NCBI GenBank assembly: GCA_964490325.1
Contig: CAZBBX010000007.1
Location: 3,815 to 67,814 of the forward strand
Reading direction: 5' to 3'
Length of the DNA: 64,000 bases
DNA from: DAOPJM01 sp964490325
GTDB taxonomy: Bacteria > Bacillota > Clostridia > Christensenellales > CAG-138
Shown: positions 24,463-31,367 of the stretch, in pieces
Numbering within the stretch: position 1 is the first letter of the stretch
How the letters are laid out: each line of letters starts with the position of its first letter
Program-made: the position numbers and the translations under genes
The notes under the pieces: generated by a model
Told to the model about the DNA's origin: nothing
The model's database searches: none
What the model saw: only the letters and a program-made list of their open reading frames with translations

Positions 24463-25821
24463 ATGCACGATCAACGCCTGTCGATCCGCCGCGCTGCGGC
24501 GCTGCTGCTTGCGCTCATCCTGCCGCTTTCCGGCTGCGCCCACGCCAAGGGGTCGGACGAAGCCGCCTTCCTCGACGCCTACGCGGGAGAGTACCTGTAC
24601 GCGGGGGTGGCGGCGCTGTCCGCCTTCGACTCCCGCAGCAGGGGCTATGCCGAACGTGAGCTGACGGACGACGGCTTTACGCTTGACGCCGACGCCTATA
24701 CGCCCACTGACGAAGGCGCGGCGGTGCAGACCCCGCATTTTATAAAGGAAGCGCTGCAAACGGAAGCCTATTTGGGCATGGACGACGCCCTGACGGCGTG
24801 GGGGCTTACGACACAGTACGCCCTCTATGACGGGGAGCTGCGCACGGGCGTGCTGCTCTGCCCCGTGCCCGACTGTCCCGCGCTGCTGCTTGTGATAAAC
24901 GAGCAGACCACGCCTGCAGGCGGCGCTTTGATGGGGGCGCTCAAGGTGTATCTCAAGCGAGACGCCAAGGAGACGCTGCACCCCGTGCAAACGGAGCCGC
25001 CCGACGGGTTGACGGACGGCAAGGCGGTGCTTATCTTGGACGACGGGAGCTGTCTTGTCAAGGATGCGGACTGCGAGACCCTGCTGGTGCGGGGGGAGGA
25101 GCGCATCCCGCTGGGTGTTGGCTTTGGCGGCCTTGGCGTGACGCAGGCGCTGCTGCTTTCGGGCAAGCTGTACTACAGCTATTCATGGGGCTCGGGTCTG
25201 CACCGCAGCGAGCTGGCCTGCTTAGGCACGGACGGCGTGGAGCGGCGCTTGGTGGAATTTCATTATGCGAGCTATGGCAAGGGCGATGAGCTGCTGCTCG
25301 TTCCTTCCCCAGACGGCATACGGATCTTTTCTGCCGATGCCGAGACCAACGATGGTGAGGAAGGCTTCTTAAGCGTGACCCTCACGCCCCGGGAATACTT
25401 GGGACGCATCGACACGGCGGATCGGATCCTGCCTGTCGGGGTCGGAAGCGAAGCGGGGCTGCCCTCCGTCACGGTGGGCAAGTGGTCGGTGATAAACTCC
25501 TCTTGGGGCGTGTCCGTACAGCCGAACGGCGGGGAGCTTCGGGAGGAGGACTATGAACTGAATGCAAGCTGCTCGGCGGGGACGCTGTGCCTTTGGGACG
25601 CCGCTGCGGGAGAGCCCATCCCCTTGGAGGAGGCGACTGCGATCGACGCGGCGCTCATCTGGCTGCCACCGAACGGCGACACGACGACCGCCGAGCTGAA
25701 CTTTCTCTTTGTGCAGCGCTCCGAGGCCTATGACATCTTCAACACCCTGCACCTTTGCGTGACCATGGAAAAGAACGGTTTGACTTGGCAGGCGGCAAAT
25801 GCGGCCACAGAGGAGCCATAA
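24463..25821 (+). CDS. Large lipoprotein of unknown function
   Basis: A 452-residue protein. The signal peptide (RRAAALLLALILPLSGCAHA) ends in the lipobox LSGC, so the mature protein is lipidated outside the cell. The rest is beta-rich with repeated glycine and aromatic patterns (LYYSYSWGSGLHRSELACL, then RIFSADAETND), perhaps a beta-propeller. No catalytic motif recognised. AAGGAGG lies 8 bp before the ATG. It is downstream of blaI/M56 and followed after 30 bp by another lipoprotein; a link to BlaI-controlled envelope sensing is plausible but untested. Confidence 0.75.
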   Translation: MHDQRLSIRRAAALLLALILPLSGCAHAKGSDEAAFLDAYAGEYLYAGVAALSAFDSRSRGYAERELTDDGFTLDADAYTPTDEGAAVQTPHFIKEALQTEAYLGMDDALTAWGLTTQYALYDGELRTGVLLCPVPDCPALLLVINEQTTPAGGALMGALKVYLKRDAKETLHPVQTEPPDGLTDGKAVLILDDGSCLVKDADCETLLVRGEERIPLGVGFGGLGVTQALLLSGKLYYSYSWGSGLHRSELACLGTDGVERRLVEFHYASYGKGDELLLVPSPDGIRIFSADAETNDGEEGFLSVTLTPREYLGRIDTADRILPVGVGSEAGLPSVTVGKWSVINSSWGVSVQPNGGELREEDYELNASCSAGTLCLWDAAAGEPIPLEEATAIDAALIWLPPNGDTTTAELNFLFVQRSEAYDIFNTLHLCVTMEKNGLTWQAANAATEEP

Positions 25822-25851
25822 ACGTAAGCCCTGCAAAGAAAGGAGCGATAT

Positions 25852-26622
25852 ATGCGAAGGATCCCCGCACTTTTACTTGCTTTTGTGAGCCTTGCCGCCC
25901 TTGTGTCGCTGCTTGCGGGCTGCGGCGGCAAGGCAAAACGGGAGACGGCGACTGTCCCTGCGCCCCTGCTTCTGTCCGAGCTTCGCGAAACAGAGGCGCT
26001 GCAATTTCTAAAAGACAGCGGCGTGCGCGTTCCCGCTGTGCTTTCAAAGGGGGCAGGTGAGCTGACACGGCGCTTGCTTAAGCGCTATGATGCCGACCCT
26101 GCGGAGCCTTGCATTGTTTCCTACACGACACTGTATGATTTTTCCGAGGCGGTGTTTCACGCCGCTTCCGACTATTACGGCGCGGAGCTTCGCAGCACCG
26201 AGCGGTGTTTGGCGCCGTCCGACCTGCCCACGCCCTATCCTATCGAAGCTGCCCGCGCCGATGGCTGCGTAATCTTTACGGACGGGGTGCTGACGGCAGG
26301 CGGCGAACGCCTTCTCACCTTTGCCCTTCGCGCAGAGGCGGGGGAGACGCTGCGCCTGCGCTTGGCGTACTACTATGACGCGGAGGGGACGAGCTGCCTT
26401 TGCGACCTTAGCCATGACGCGGCGGGGTTTACCTGCTTTGACTATACGGACAGGGTGCAAAGCGCCGCCTATCCCTGCCTGCTGCGCCTTGCCGACGGGG
26501 AGGGGGAAAGCCTGTGGCTGACCCGCGACCCGAGCCTGACGGCGGAAGCGATCCGGGAAAGCCTGTGCAGCAGTCGGTCAGATCAACAAATGGACGTCCA
26601 TATTATCGGCAGGCTCTCATAG
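25852..26622 (+). CDS. Lipoprotein of unknown function
   Basis: A 256-residue protein. The signal peptide ends in the lipobox LLAGC near residue 23. The remainder has acidic and aromatic segments (YYDAEGTSCLCDLSHDAAGF) and no recognised domain. The last residues (IIGRLS) overlap the edge of the downstream repeat array: ATCGGCAGG at 26605 is the same string that ends the array units. AAAGGAG precedes the ATG. It follows the larger lipoprotein in one transcript. Confidence 0.7.
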   Translation: MRRIPALLLAFVSLAALVSLLAGCGGKAKRETATVPAPLLLSELRETEALQFLKDSGVRVPAVLSKGAGELTRRLLKRYDADPAEPCIVSYTTLYDFSEAVFHAASDYYGAELRSTERCLAPSDLPTPYPIEAARADGCVIFTDGVLTAGGERLLTFALRAEAGETLRLRLAYYYDAEGTSCLCDLSHDAAGFTCFDYTDRVQSAAYPCLLRLADGEGESLWLTRDPSLTAEAIRESLCSSRSDQQMDVHIIGRLS

Positions 26623-27545
26623 AGAGCAAGAGCGCTCACACAGGACGCGAAGCGCACAGGTCGGGCGTTTTTTAGCTTTGCGGCGCTATGCCTCGGCGGC
26701 AACGGTATGTCGCCCGCCGATGCCCTGCCCATCGGCAGGAGCAAGAGCGCTCACACAGGACGCGAAGCGCACAGGTCGGGCGTTTTTTAGCTTTGCGGCG
26801 CTATGCCTCGGCGGCAACGGTATGCCGCACGCCGATGCCCTGTCCATCGGCAGGAGCAAGAGCGCTCACACAGGGCGCGAAGCGCACAGATCGGGCGCTT
26901 TTTAGTTTAGCGCGGCGCTATACCTCGGCGGCAACGGTATGCCGCCCACCGATGCCCCTGTGCATCAAAAGGAACAAGAGCGCTCACGCAGGGCGCGAAG
27001 CGCACAGGTCGGGCATTTTTCAGCTTAGCGCGGCGCTATACCTCGGCGGCAACGGTATGCCGCACGCCGATGACCCTGTCCATCGGCAGGAGCAAGAGCG
27101 CACGGTGCAGGATGCAAAGCGCACAGATCGGACGTTTTTTAGCTTAGCGCGGCGCTAAACCTCGGCACTGTTGGTATGCCGCCCCCGCCCATGCCCCTGT
27201 CCATCGGCAGGAGCAAGAGCGCTCACACAGGGCGCAAAGCGCACAGATCGGGTGTTTTTTATNNNNNNNNNNNNNNNNNNNNNNNNNNNNNNNNNNNNNN
27301 NNNNNNNNNNNNNNNNNNNNNNNNNNNNNNNNNNNNNNNNNNNNNNNNNNNNNNNNNNNNNNGCGCGGCGCTAAACCTCGGCACCGTTGGTATGCCGCCC
27401 CCGCCCATGCCCCTGCCCATCGACAGGAACAAGAGCGCACGGTGCAGGATGCAAAGCGCACAGATCGGACGTTTTTTAGCTTAGCGCGGCGCTATGCCTC
27501 GGTGACAACGGCATGACGCACGCTGATGACCATGTCCACGCCATC
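26604..27545. repeat. Tandem array derived from the parB 3' end
   Basis: Units start with GAGCAAGAGCGC or GAACAAGAGCGC at 26624, 26739, 26854, 26972, 27090, 27211 and 27427, periods 115, 115, 118, 118, 121 (then a gap). On the minus strand each unit reproduces the last codons and stop of parB: parB ends VISVRHAVVTEA stop, one copy reads VIGVRHTVAAEV stop (27041-27080). Each unit also carries GCGCGGCGC and a run of six T on the plus strand. At least seven copies are visible; the N gap may hide more. It is not a CRISPR array, as nothing unique separates the units. Confidence 0.85.
27263..27362. other. Assembly gap (100 N)
   Basis: Exactly 100 undetermined bases inside the parB-tail array; the copy number across the gap is unknown. 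Confidence 0.98.
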
Positions 27546-28325
27546 CTCCCTTTTGGTCTCGTGTATGGTGACGCTTGCACCTGCCTTGCGCAGCTGTTCT
27601 GCACTGACGCGGATGCTGTTGAGAAACAGGCGATCATCGCGGAAGAAAGCGCGCATACGCGGTGGTTTGTTTTTTTCGCAGCGTTCTGCGGCATAGGCCT
27701 CGGTGCGCTGCACCGTCCAGCCGCCCGCCTTGGCGCGGCGCAATACATCCAGCCTGTCCTCCTCGCGGGACAGAAGCAGCAGAGCGCGGGCATGACGCTC
27801 CGTCAGGCCGCTTTCCAAGAACAGCTCGCGCACGGTGGGGGACAGCTTTAAAAGGCGCAGCTTGTTGGACAGGTAGGATTGGCTCTTGCCAAGACGCAGC
27901 GCAAGCTGCTCCTGCGTCAAGCCCTGCTCGTCCATCAGGCGGCGGCAGCAGTCCGCCTCCTCCAAGCAATTCAGGTTTTGCCGCTGCAGGTTTTCGATCA
28001 GGGTCATGGCGGCGCTTTGCTCCGCCCCCGCCCGCTGTACCACGCAGGGGATCTCCCGCATCCCCAGCATCTGACAGGCGCGCAGGCGGCGCTCTCCCGC
28101 GATCAGCTCATAGCGCGAACCGACCGAGCGCACCGTCAGCGGTTGGATCAGACCCACCTGCGCAATGGAGACCATCAACTCGGAGAGACTGTCGCGGTCA
28201 AAATCGCGGCGGGGCTGGTTGGGACTTTTGTCGATCTCGTCAGCGGGGATGAGCAGCAGACTGCGGTTCATGTCGCGCTTGGGCGGCACGTTCAAACTGC
28301 GACCCGAAAAGGCATATTCCATCAT
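27492..28325 (-). CDS. ParB/Noc-family DNA-binding protein, no parA beside it
   Basis: A 277-residue protein. IPADEIDKSPNQPRRDFD starts the ParB N-terminal domain, YELIAGERRLRACQMLGM is the CTP-binding GERR motif, LIENLQRQNLNCLEEA follows, and LTQEQLALRLGKSQSYLSNKLRLLKL is the helix-turn-helix. The C-terminal third is variable (residues of about 190 to 277). The start at 28325 has GGGAG upstream and begins after the promoter at 28384-28412; the reading frame is open far upstream but is non-conserved there. No parA or parS-like TGTTTCACGTGAAACA is adjacent. The 3' end is copied repeatedly downstream. Confidence 0.88.
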   Translation of the reverse strand: MMEYAFSGRSLNVPPKRDMNRSLLLIPADEIDKSPNQPRRDFDRDSLSELMVSIAQVGLIQPLTVRSVGSRYELIAGERRLRACQMLGMREIPCVVQRAGAEQSAAMTLIENLQRQNLNCLEEADCCRRLMDEQGLTQEQLALRLGKSQSYLSNKLRLLKLSPTVRELFLESGLTERHARALLLLSREEDRLDVLRRAKAGGWTVQRTEAYAAERCEKNKPPRMRAFFRDDRLFLNSIRVSAEQLRKAGASVTIHETKREDGVDMVISVRHAVVTEA

Positions 28326-28383
28326 TTGTCTCCCTTCCCCCGTTTTTAAGGCCGCTTTTGCGGTCATAGCTTCGGGCAGTATC

Positions 28384-28412
28384 ATCATACAGGCGAAAGA
28401 AAAGCGCTGCAA
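28384..28412 (-). promoter_or_regulatory. Promoter of parB
   Basis: Minus-strand TTGCAG (28407-28412), 17-bp spacer, TATGAT (28384-28389), about 60 bp before the start. Confidence 0.5.
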
Positions 28413-28526
28413 GCGATACGACAAAGGTAGGGAGAAAAGCCCAAAGAAAGACAGCATACTGTCGGAAAGGGCGAAACAGTCCCCGATCCGGGCAGCAAGA
28501 ACCTTTTGATCGGCAAGAAATTTCCG

Positions 28527-28554
28527 TTGCTTTTTACGCCGCGCATGGTATAAT
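28527..28554 (+). promoter_or_regulatory. Promoter of the ferredoxin gene
   Basis: TTGCTT (28527-28532), 16-bp spacer, TATAAT (28549-28554), followed by AGGAGGT and the ATG at 28584. Confidence 0.65.
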
Positions 28555-28583
28555 GAACACATAAAAAATAGGAGGTCTCTACT

Positions 28584-28754
28584 ATGGCTTATAAGATCGG
28601 TGAAGAATGCATCAGCTGCGGCGCTTGCGCAGCGGAATGTCCCGTTGAAGCGATCAGCGAGGGCGCGGATCGTTACGTCATCGACGCCGACACCTGCATC
28701 GAGTGCGGCAACTGCGCCAATGTCTGCCCCGTCGGCGCGCCGAAGGAGAACTGA
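28584..28754 (+). CDS. 2[4Fe-4S] ferredoxin
   Basis: A 56-residue protein, MAYKIGEECISCGACAAECP onward, with two CxxCxxCxxxCP clusters (CISCGACAAECP and CIECGNCANVCP). This is the classic clostridial ferredoxin that carries low-potential electrons for anaerobic metabolism such as pyruvate oxidation and hydrogenase. GGAGGT stands 8 bp before the ATG, and TATAAT lies at 28549-28554. A bidirectional terminator follows at 28821-28850. It is monocistronic. Confidence 0.95.
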   Translation: MAYKIGEECISCGACAAECPVEAISEGADRYVIDADTCIECGNCANVCPVGAPKEN

Positions 28755-28820
28755 CAAAGGCTTTCCCCGAATAGGGCTGCGGCGGCAGCGCCTCCGCAAA
28801 AAAGGGATCAATCAAAAAAG

Positions 28821-28850
28821 GATCGGCGTCCACTGTGGCGCCGATCTTTT
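28821..28850. terminator. Bidirectional terminator between ferredoxin and scpB
   Basis: GATCGGCG (28821-28828) pairs with CGCCGATC (28839-28846), with T-run after on plus and A-run before, serving both convergent genes. Confidence 0.8.
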
Positions 28851-28901
28851 GTTATGTAAAGGGGGCGCAGCCTCGCCGCAGCTGCGGCAGGGCATACGCG
28901 G

Positions 28902-29480
28902 CTACACGATGGGCAGCTCGGCGGGAAGGTCGGTGGGAAGGGGCGGAAGCTCACGTAGGCTATGCAGGCCGAAGCGGCGCAAAAAGGCGTCCGTCGTGCC
29001 GTACAGCAGGGGGCGGCCGGGGCAGTCCTTTCGCCCCTGCGGGGTGATGAGCCCCAGCTTGTTGAGCTGCGAGAGCGCGTACTCACAGCGCACGCCGCGC
29101 AGCTCCTCGATCTCCACACGGGTGATGGGCTGGCGATAGGCGATGATGGACAGCGTTTCCAAAATGGAGCGTGAGGCGGAACGCGTTTCGTCGGGCTGCA
29201 GCAGCGCCTCCACATAGTCGATGTACACGCGGTTGGACAGCATCTGCACGCTCTGCTCCGTGCGAAGCAGGCGAAAGCCCCGCTCTTCGCGTTCGTAGGC
29301 GGCGTCCGTGTCGTCGATGAGCAGGCACAGCGCCGTTTCGCTTAGGGACAGCGCCTTGGCAAGCTGCAAAAGCGCGACAGGCTCGCCCGCCACGAACAGC
29401 AGGCACTCCAAAGCGCCGCGCTTCTGTTCAAAGCACGCGTCAAGCTCCAAGCTCGTATCGTTTGCTTCCGTAGGCGTCAT
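28902..29480 (-). CDS. scpB: Segregation and condensation protein B
   Basis: A 192-residue protein. LECLLFVAGEPVALLQLAKAL and SRSILETLSIIAYRQPITR with IEELRGVRCEYALSQLNKLGLI are the two winged-helix parts of ScpB; GRPLLYGTTDAFLRRFGL is the typical C-terminal motif. It binds ScpA and the SMC kleisin complex for chromosome compaction. The ATG overlaps the scpA stop, so they are translationally coupled. ParB nearby at 27.5 kb belongs to the same general process. Confidence 0.93.
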   Translation of the reverse strand: MTPTEANDTSLELDACFEQKRGALECLLFVAGEPVALLQLAKALSLSETALCLLIDDTDAAYEREERGFRLLRTEQSVQMLSNRVYIDYVEALLQPDETRSASRSILETLSIIAYRQPITRVEIEELRGVRCEYALSQLNKLGLITPQGRKDCPGRPLLYGTTDAFLRRFGLHSLRELPPLPTDLPAELPIV

Positions 29481-30244
29481 GCTTCCTCCTCGTCCTGATA
29501 GCTCCTGTCCGTGTCGTCCGTCACAAGCGCCACGGGACGTATGCGGATGGGCGCAAAGGCGGCCTGCTGGGACAGGCGGATCTCCCCGCCGGCACTCAGC
29601 TCCAACAGCGCCATGAAGGTGACCACCAGCTCCATGCGGCTTGCCCCCGCTTCAAACAGCTCGTCAAAGCGCAGCACCTTTGCCGTTCGCAGGCGTTCGC
29701 GGATGCGCCGCGCCTGTCCGCGCACCGTGAACGCGTCGGCACGAACGGAACGGGTCGTGGGCGCGCTCTCCTTTCCGCAGCGGTTCAGCACGGTCAAAAA
29801 CGCCGTGTACAGCGCGTCGGCGGAGACCTCGGTAAGCTCGATTTTTTGCGGCGGCAGCGGCACGTCCTCCGGCAGACGGGTGCGGCTCTCTGCGGCTTCC
29901 CGCCGCAGCTCGTCCAAGCGCAGGGACTGCTCCTTGAACAGCTTGTACGCCTTCAGGCGCTCCAAAAACACCGCCTCGGGATCCTCCTCACCCTCTGCGA
30001 CAGGCGGAAGGGGACGCGGCAGGAGCTGCCGTGACTTGATGAGCAGCAGCTGCGCCGCCACGGTCAAAAATTCGCTTGCGCGATCCATGTCCAGCTCGTC
30101 CAAGCTGTCCAGCAGGGCAAGGTATTGCGAGGTGATCTCCGAAACAAAGACGTCCTCGATGTTCAGCTCCGACTTCTCGATCAGATGCAGCAACAGATCG
30201 AGGGGACCTTCAAACTGCGACAGGGATACGCGGTACGCTTCCAT
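29477..30244 (-). CDS. scpA: Segregation and condensation protein A
   Basis: A 255-residue kleisin. FEGPLDLLLHLIEKSELNIED is the signature, followed by SQYLALLDSLDELDMDRASEFLTVAAQLLLIKSRQLLP. The C-terminal winged helix (TFMALLELSAGGEIRLSQQ) contacts SMC. The gene follows the M50 protease gene stop by 6 bp; this order (site-2 protease, scpA, scpB) is common in Clostridia. Confidence 0.94.
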   Translation of the reverse strand: MEAYRVSLSQFEGPLDLLLHLIEKSELNIEDVFVSEITSQYLALLDSLDELDMDRASEFLTVAAQLLLIKSRQLLPRPLPPVAEGEEDPEAVFLERLKAYKLFKEQSLRLDELRREAAESRTRLPEDVPLPPQKIELTEVSADALYTAFLTVLNRCGKESAPTTRSVRADAFTVRGQARRIRERLRTAKVLRFDELFEAGASRMELVVTFMALLELSAGGEIRLSQQAAFAPIRIRPVALVTDDTDRSYQDEEEA

Positions 30245-30250
30245 TTGGCT

Positions 30251-30901
30251 TTACAGCAGCGCAAACTGAACCGCAAGGTCCAGCACCCAGTTGGAGAAAG
30301 CGCTGATGGGACTGCTCAGCCCCAGCCAGCTCGTTCCCAAGATGAGCGCAAGCAGGATGAAGTAGCCGTAGCGCCGCATGAACAGCAGGAACTTTGCGGG
30401 CAGATAGCGACCCAGCAGCACCTCGAAGATGTGGGAGCCGTCCAGCGGCGGAATGGGGATCAGGTTGAACACCATCAGGCAGGCGTTGAACATGATGAAG
30501 TAGTAGATGATGTTGCAAAAGGCCTCGTTGTTGCCCAAGCCCAAGTACTGCACGCCCAAGCGCAGCAGCAGGAAGCTGATGAGCAGCAGGACGAAATTCA
30601 TGGCTACGCCCGCCAGCGAGACCAAGATCTCATCGCGGCGGTAGTTGCGGAAGTTGCGCGGGTTGACAGGTACGGGCTTTGCCCAGCCAAAGCCAAAGAG
30701 CATCAGGCACAGAAAGCCCACCCAGTCGATGTGGGCAAAGGGGTTAAGGGTCATGCGCCCCATGTTTCGCGCCGTGGGATCGCCGCAGCGATACGCCACG
30801 AAGGCGTGTCCCCACTCGTGCACGGTGAGGCTCATCAAAAGCGCAGGCAGCATATACAGCAACAGCAAAGGTTGTTTGATAAAGGCTTGTATCATTCCCA
30901 T
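30251..30901 (-). CDS. Site-2 protease family (M50) membrane metalloprotease
   Basis: A 216-residue protein. LTVHEWGHAFVAYRCGD is the HExxH zinc site in the first helix, and LIPIPPLDGSHI is the downstream NPxPxLDG-like motif that gives the third ligand. Four to six membrane helices. It belongs to the short rhomboid-like M50 group often found before scpA. The start is ATG 30901 (MGMIQAF) or 30895. The promoter at 30908-30936 places the transcript start at or near 30901, so the mRNA may be leaderless; no ribosome site is visible. An upstream in-frame extension to 31096 has no conserved sequence. Confidence 0.85.
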   Translation of the reverse strand: MGMIQAFIKQPLLLLYMLPALLMSLTVHEWGHAFVAYRCGDPTARNMGRMTLNPFAHIDWVGFLCLMLFGFGWAKPVPVNPRNFRNYRRDEILVSLAGVAMNFVLLLISFLLLRLGVQYLGLGNNEAFCNIIYYFIMFNACLMVFNLIPIPPLDGSHIFEVLLGRYLPAKFLLFMRRYGYFILLALILGTSWLGLSSPISAFSNWVLDLAVQFALL

Positions 30902-30907
30902 GCGTAC

Positions 30908-30936
30908 AGTATAGCTAAAAATGCTCCCGTGCGCAA
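30908..30936 (-). promoter_or_regulatory. Promoter of the M50-scpA-scpB operon
   Basis: Minus-strand TTGCGC (30931-30936), 17-bp spacer, TATACT (30908-30913). The +1 would fall at about 30901, the first base of the ATG. Confidence 0.6.
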
Positions 30937-31208
30937 GGCTGAATTTTGGCACACGGCGGTCGGCGGTGCGGGAGCGGCGAGGCGACAGCGGAGCGTTTCT
31001 TGGTAAGGAAGGGCGAAGCGGCGGGGTCAACGCAAAGAATTTGCGCACCTTCGACAAAGATGAAAAAACGTATACGTTTACGAAACGGATAAACATTTGG
31101 CAAGCTTTTCCCCGCGAAAATCTTCAGATCCTGCGCCGAACCCTACGCTTTTCCCCGTTCGCAGCCGTCGAACGCCCCCAATTTCCGCATAAGCATACAA
31201 AAATCGCC

Positions 31209-31267
31209 TTGACAGAGGGGGGTCGGGTTGGTATAATAGGATTGTCATTGGAGCGCAAACGTTTGCG
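31209..31267 (+). promoter_or_regulatory. Promoter and perfect LacI-type operator of the ABC operon
   Basis: TTGACA (31209-31214), 17-bp spacer, TATAAT (31232-31237) is a consensus promoter. CGCAAACGTTTGCG (31254-31267) is a perfect 14-bp palindrome downstream, the same as the operators near 1475 and 1690. Confidence 0.85.
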
Positions 31268-31367
31268 GAAACTGCCGCAAACAAGCGCCTCCACCCGCCC
31301 TTTGCGCCCCGCGCCGCGGGGGGCGGCCCCGTTCCGTCGCGGGAACCTTTGGATCGGAGTGAACGCT
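31268..31367 (+). other. Leader of the ABC operon
   Basis: One hundred bases between the operator and the permease ATG. GC-rich with short inverted repeats (GCCCCGCGCCGCGGGGGGC); no terminator or riboswitch recognised. Confidence 0.3.

Noticed and set aside
27060..27180. Integron attC sites
   Set aside because: The GCGCGGCGC palindromes lack R-box consensus GTTRRRY and no integrase is present.
26604..27545. CRISPR array
   Set aside because: Units of 115-121 bp are contiguous, have no unique spacers and match the parB end; no cas genes nearby.
31068..31082. TATACGTTTACG as an operator
   Set aside because: Not palindromic at the core and not near a promoter.
30921..31367. N-terminal extension of the ABC permease
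   Set aside because: Contains the promoter and operator, so it cannot be translated from this transcript.
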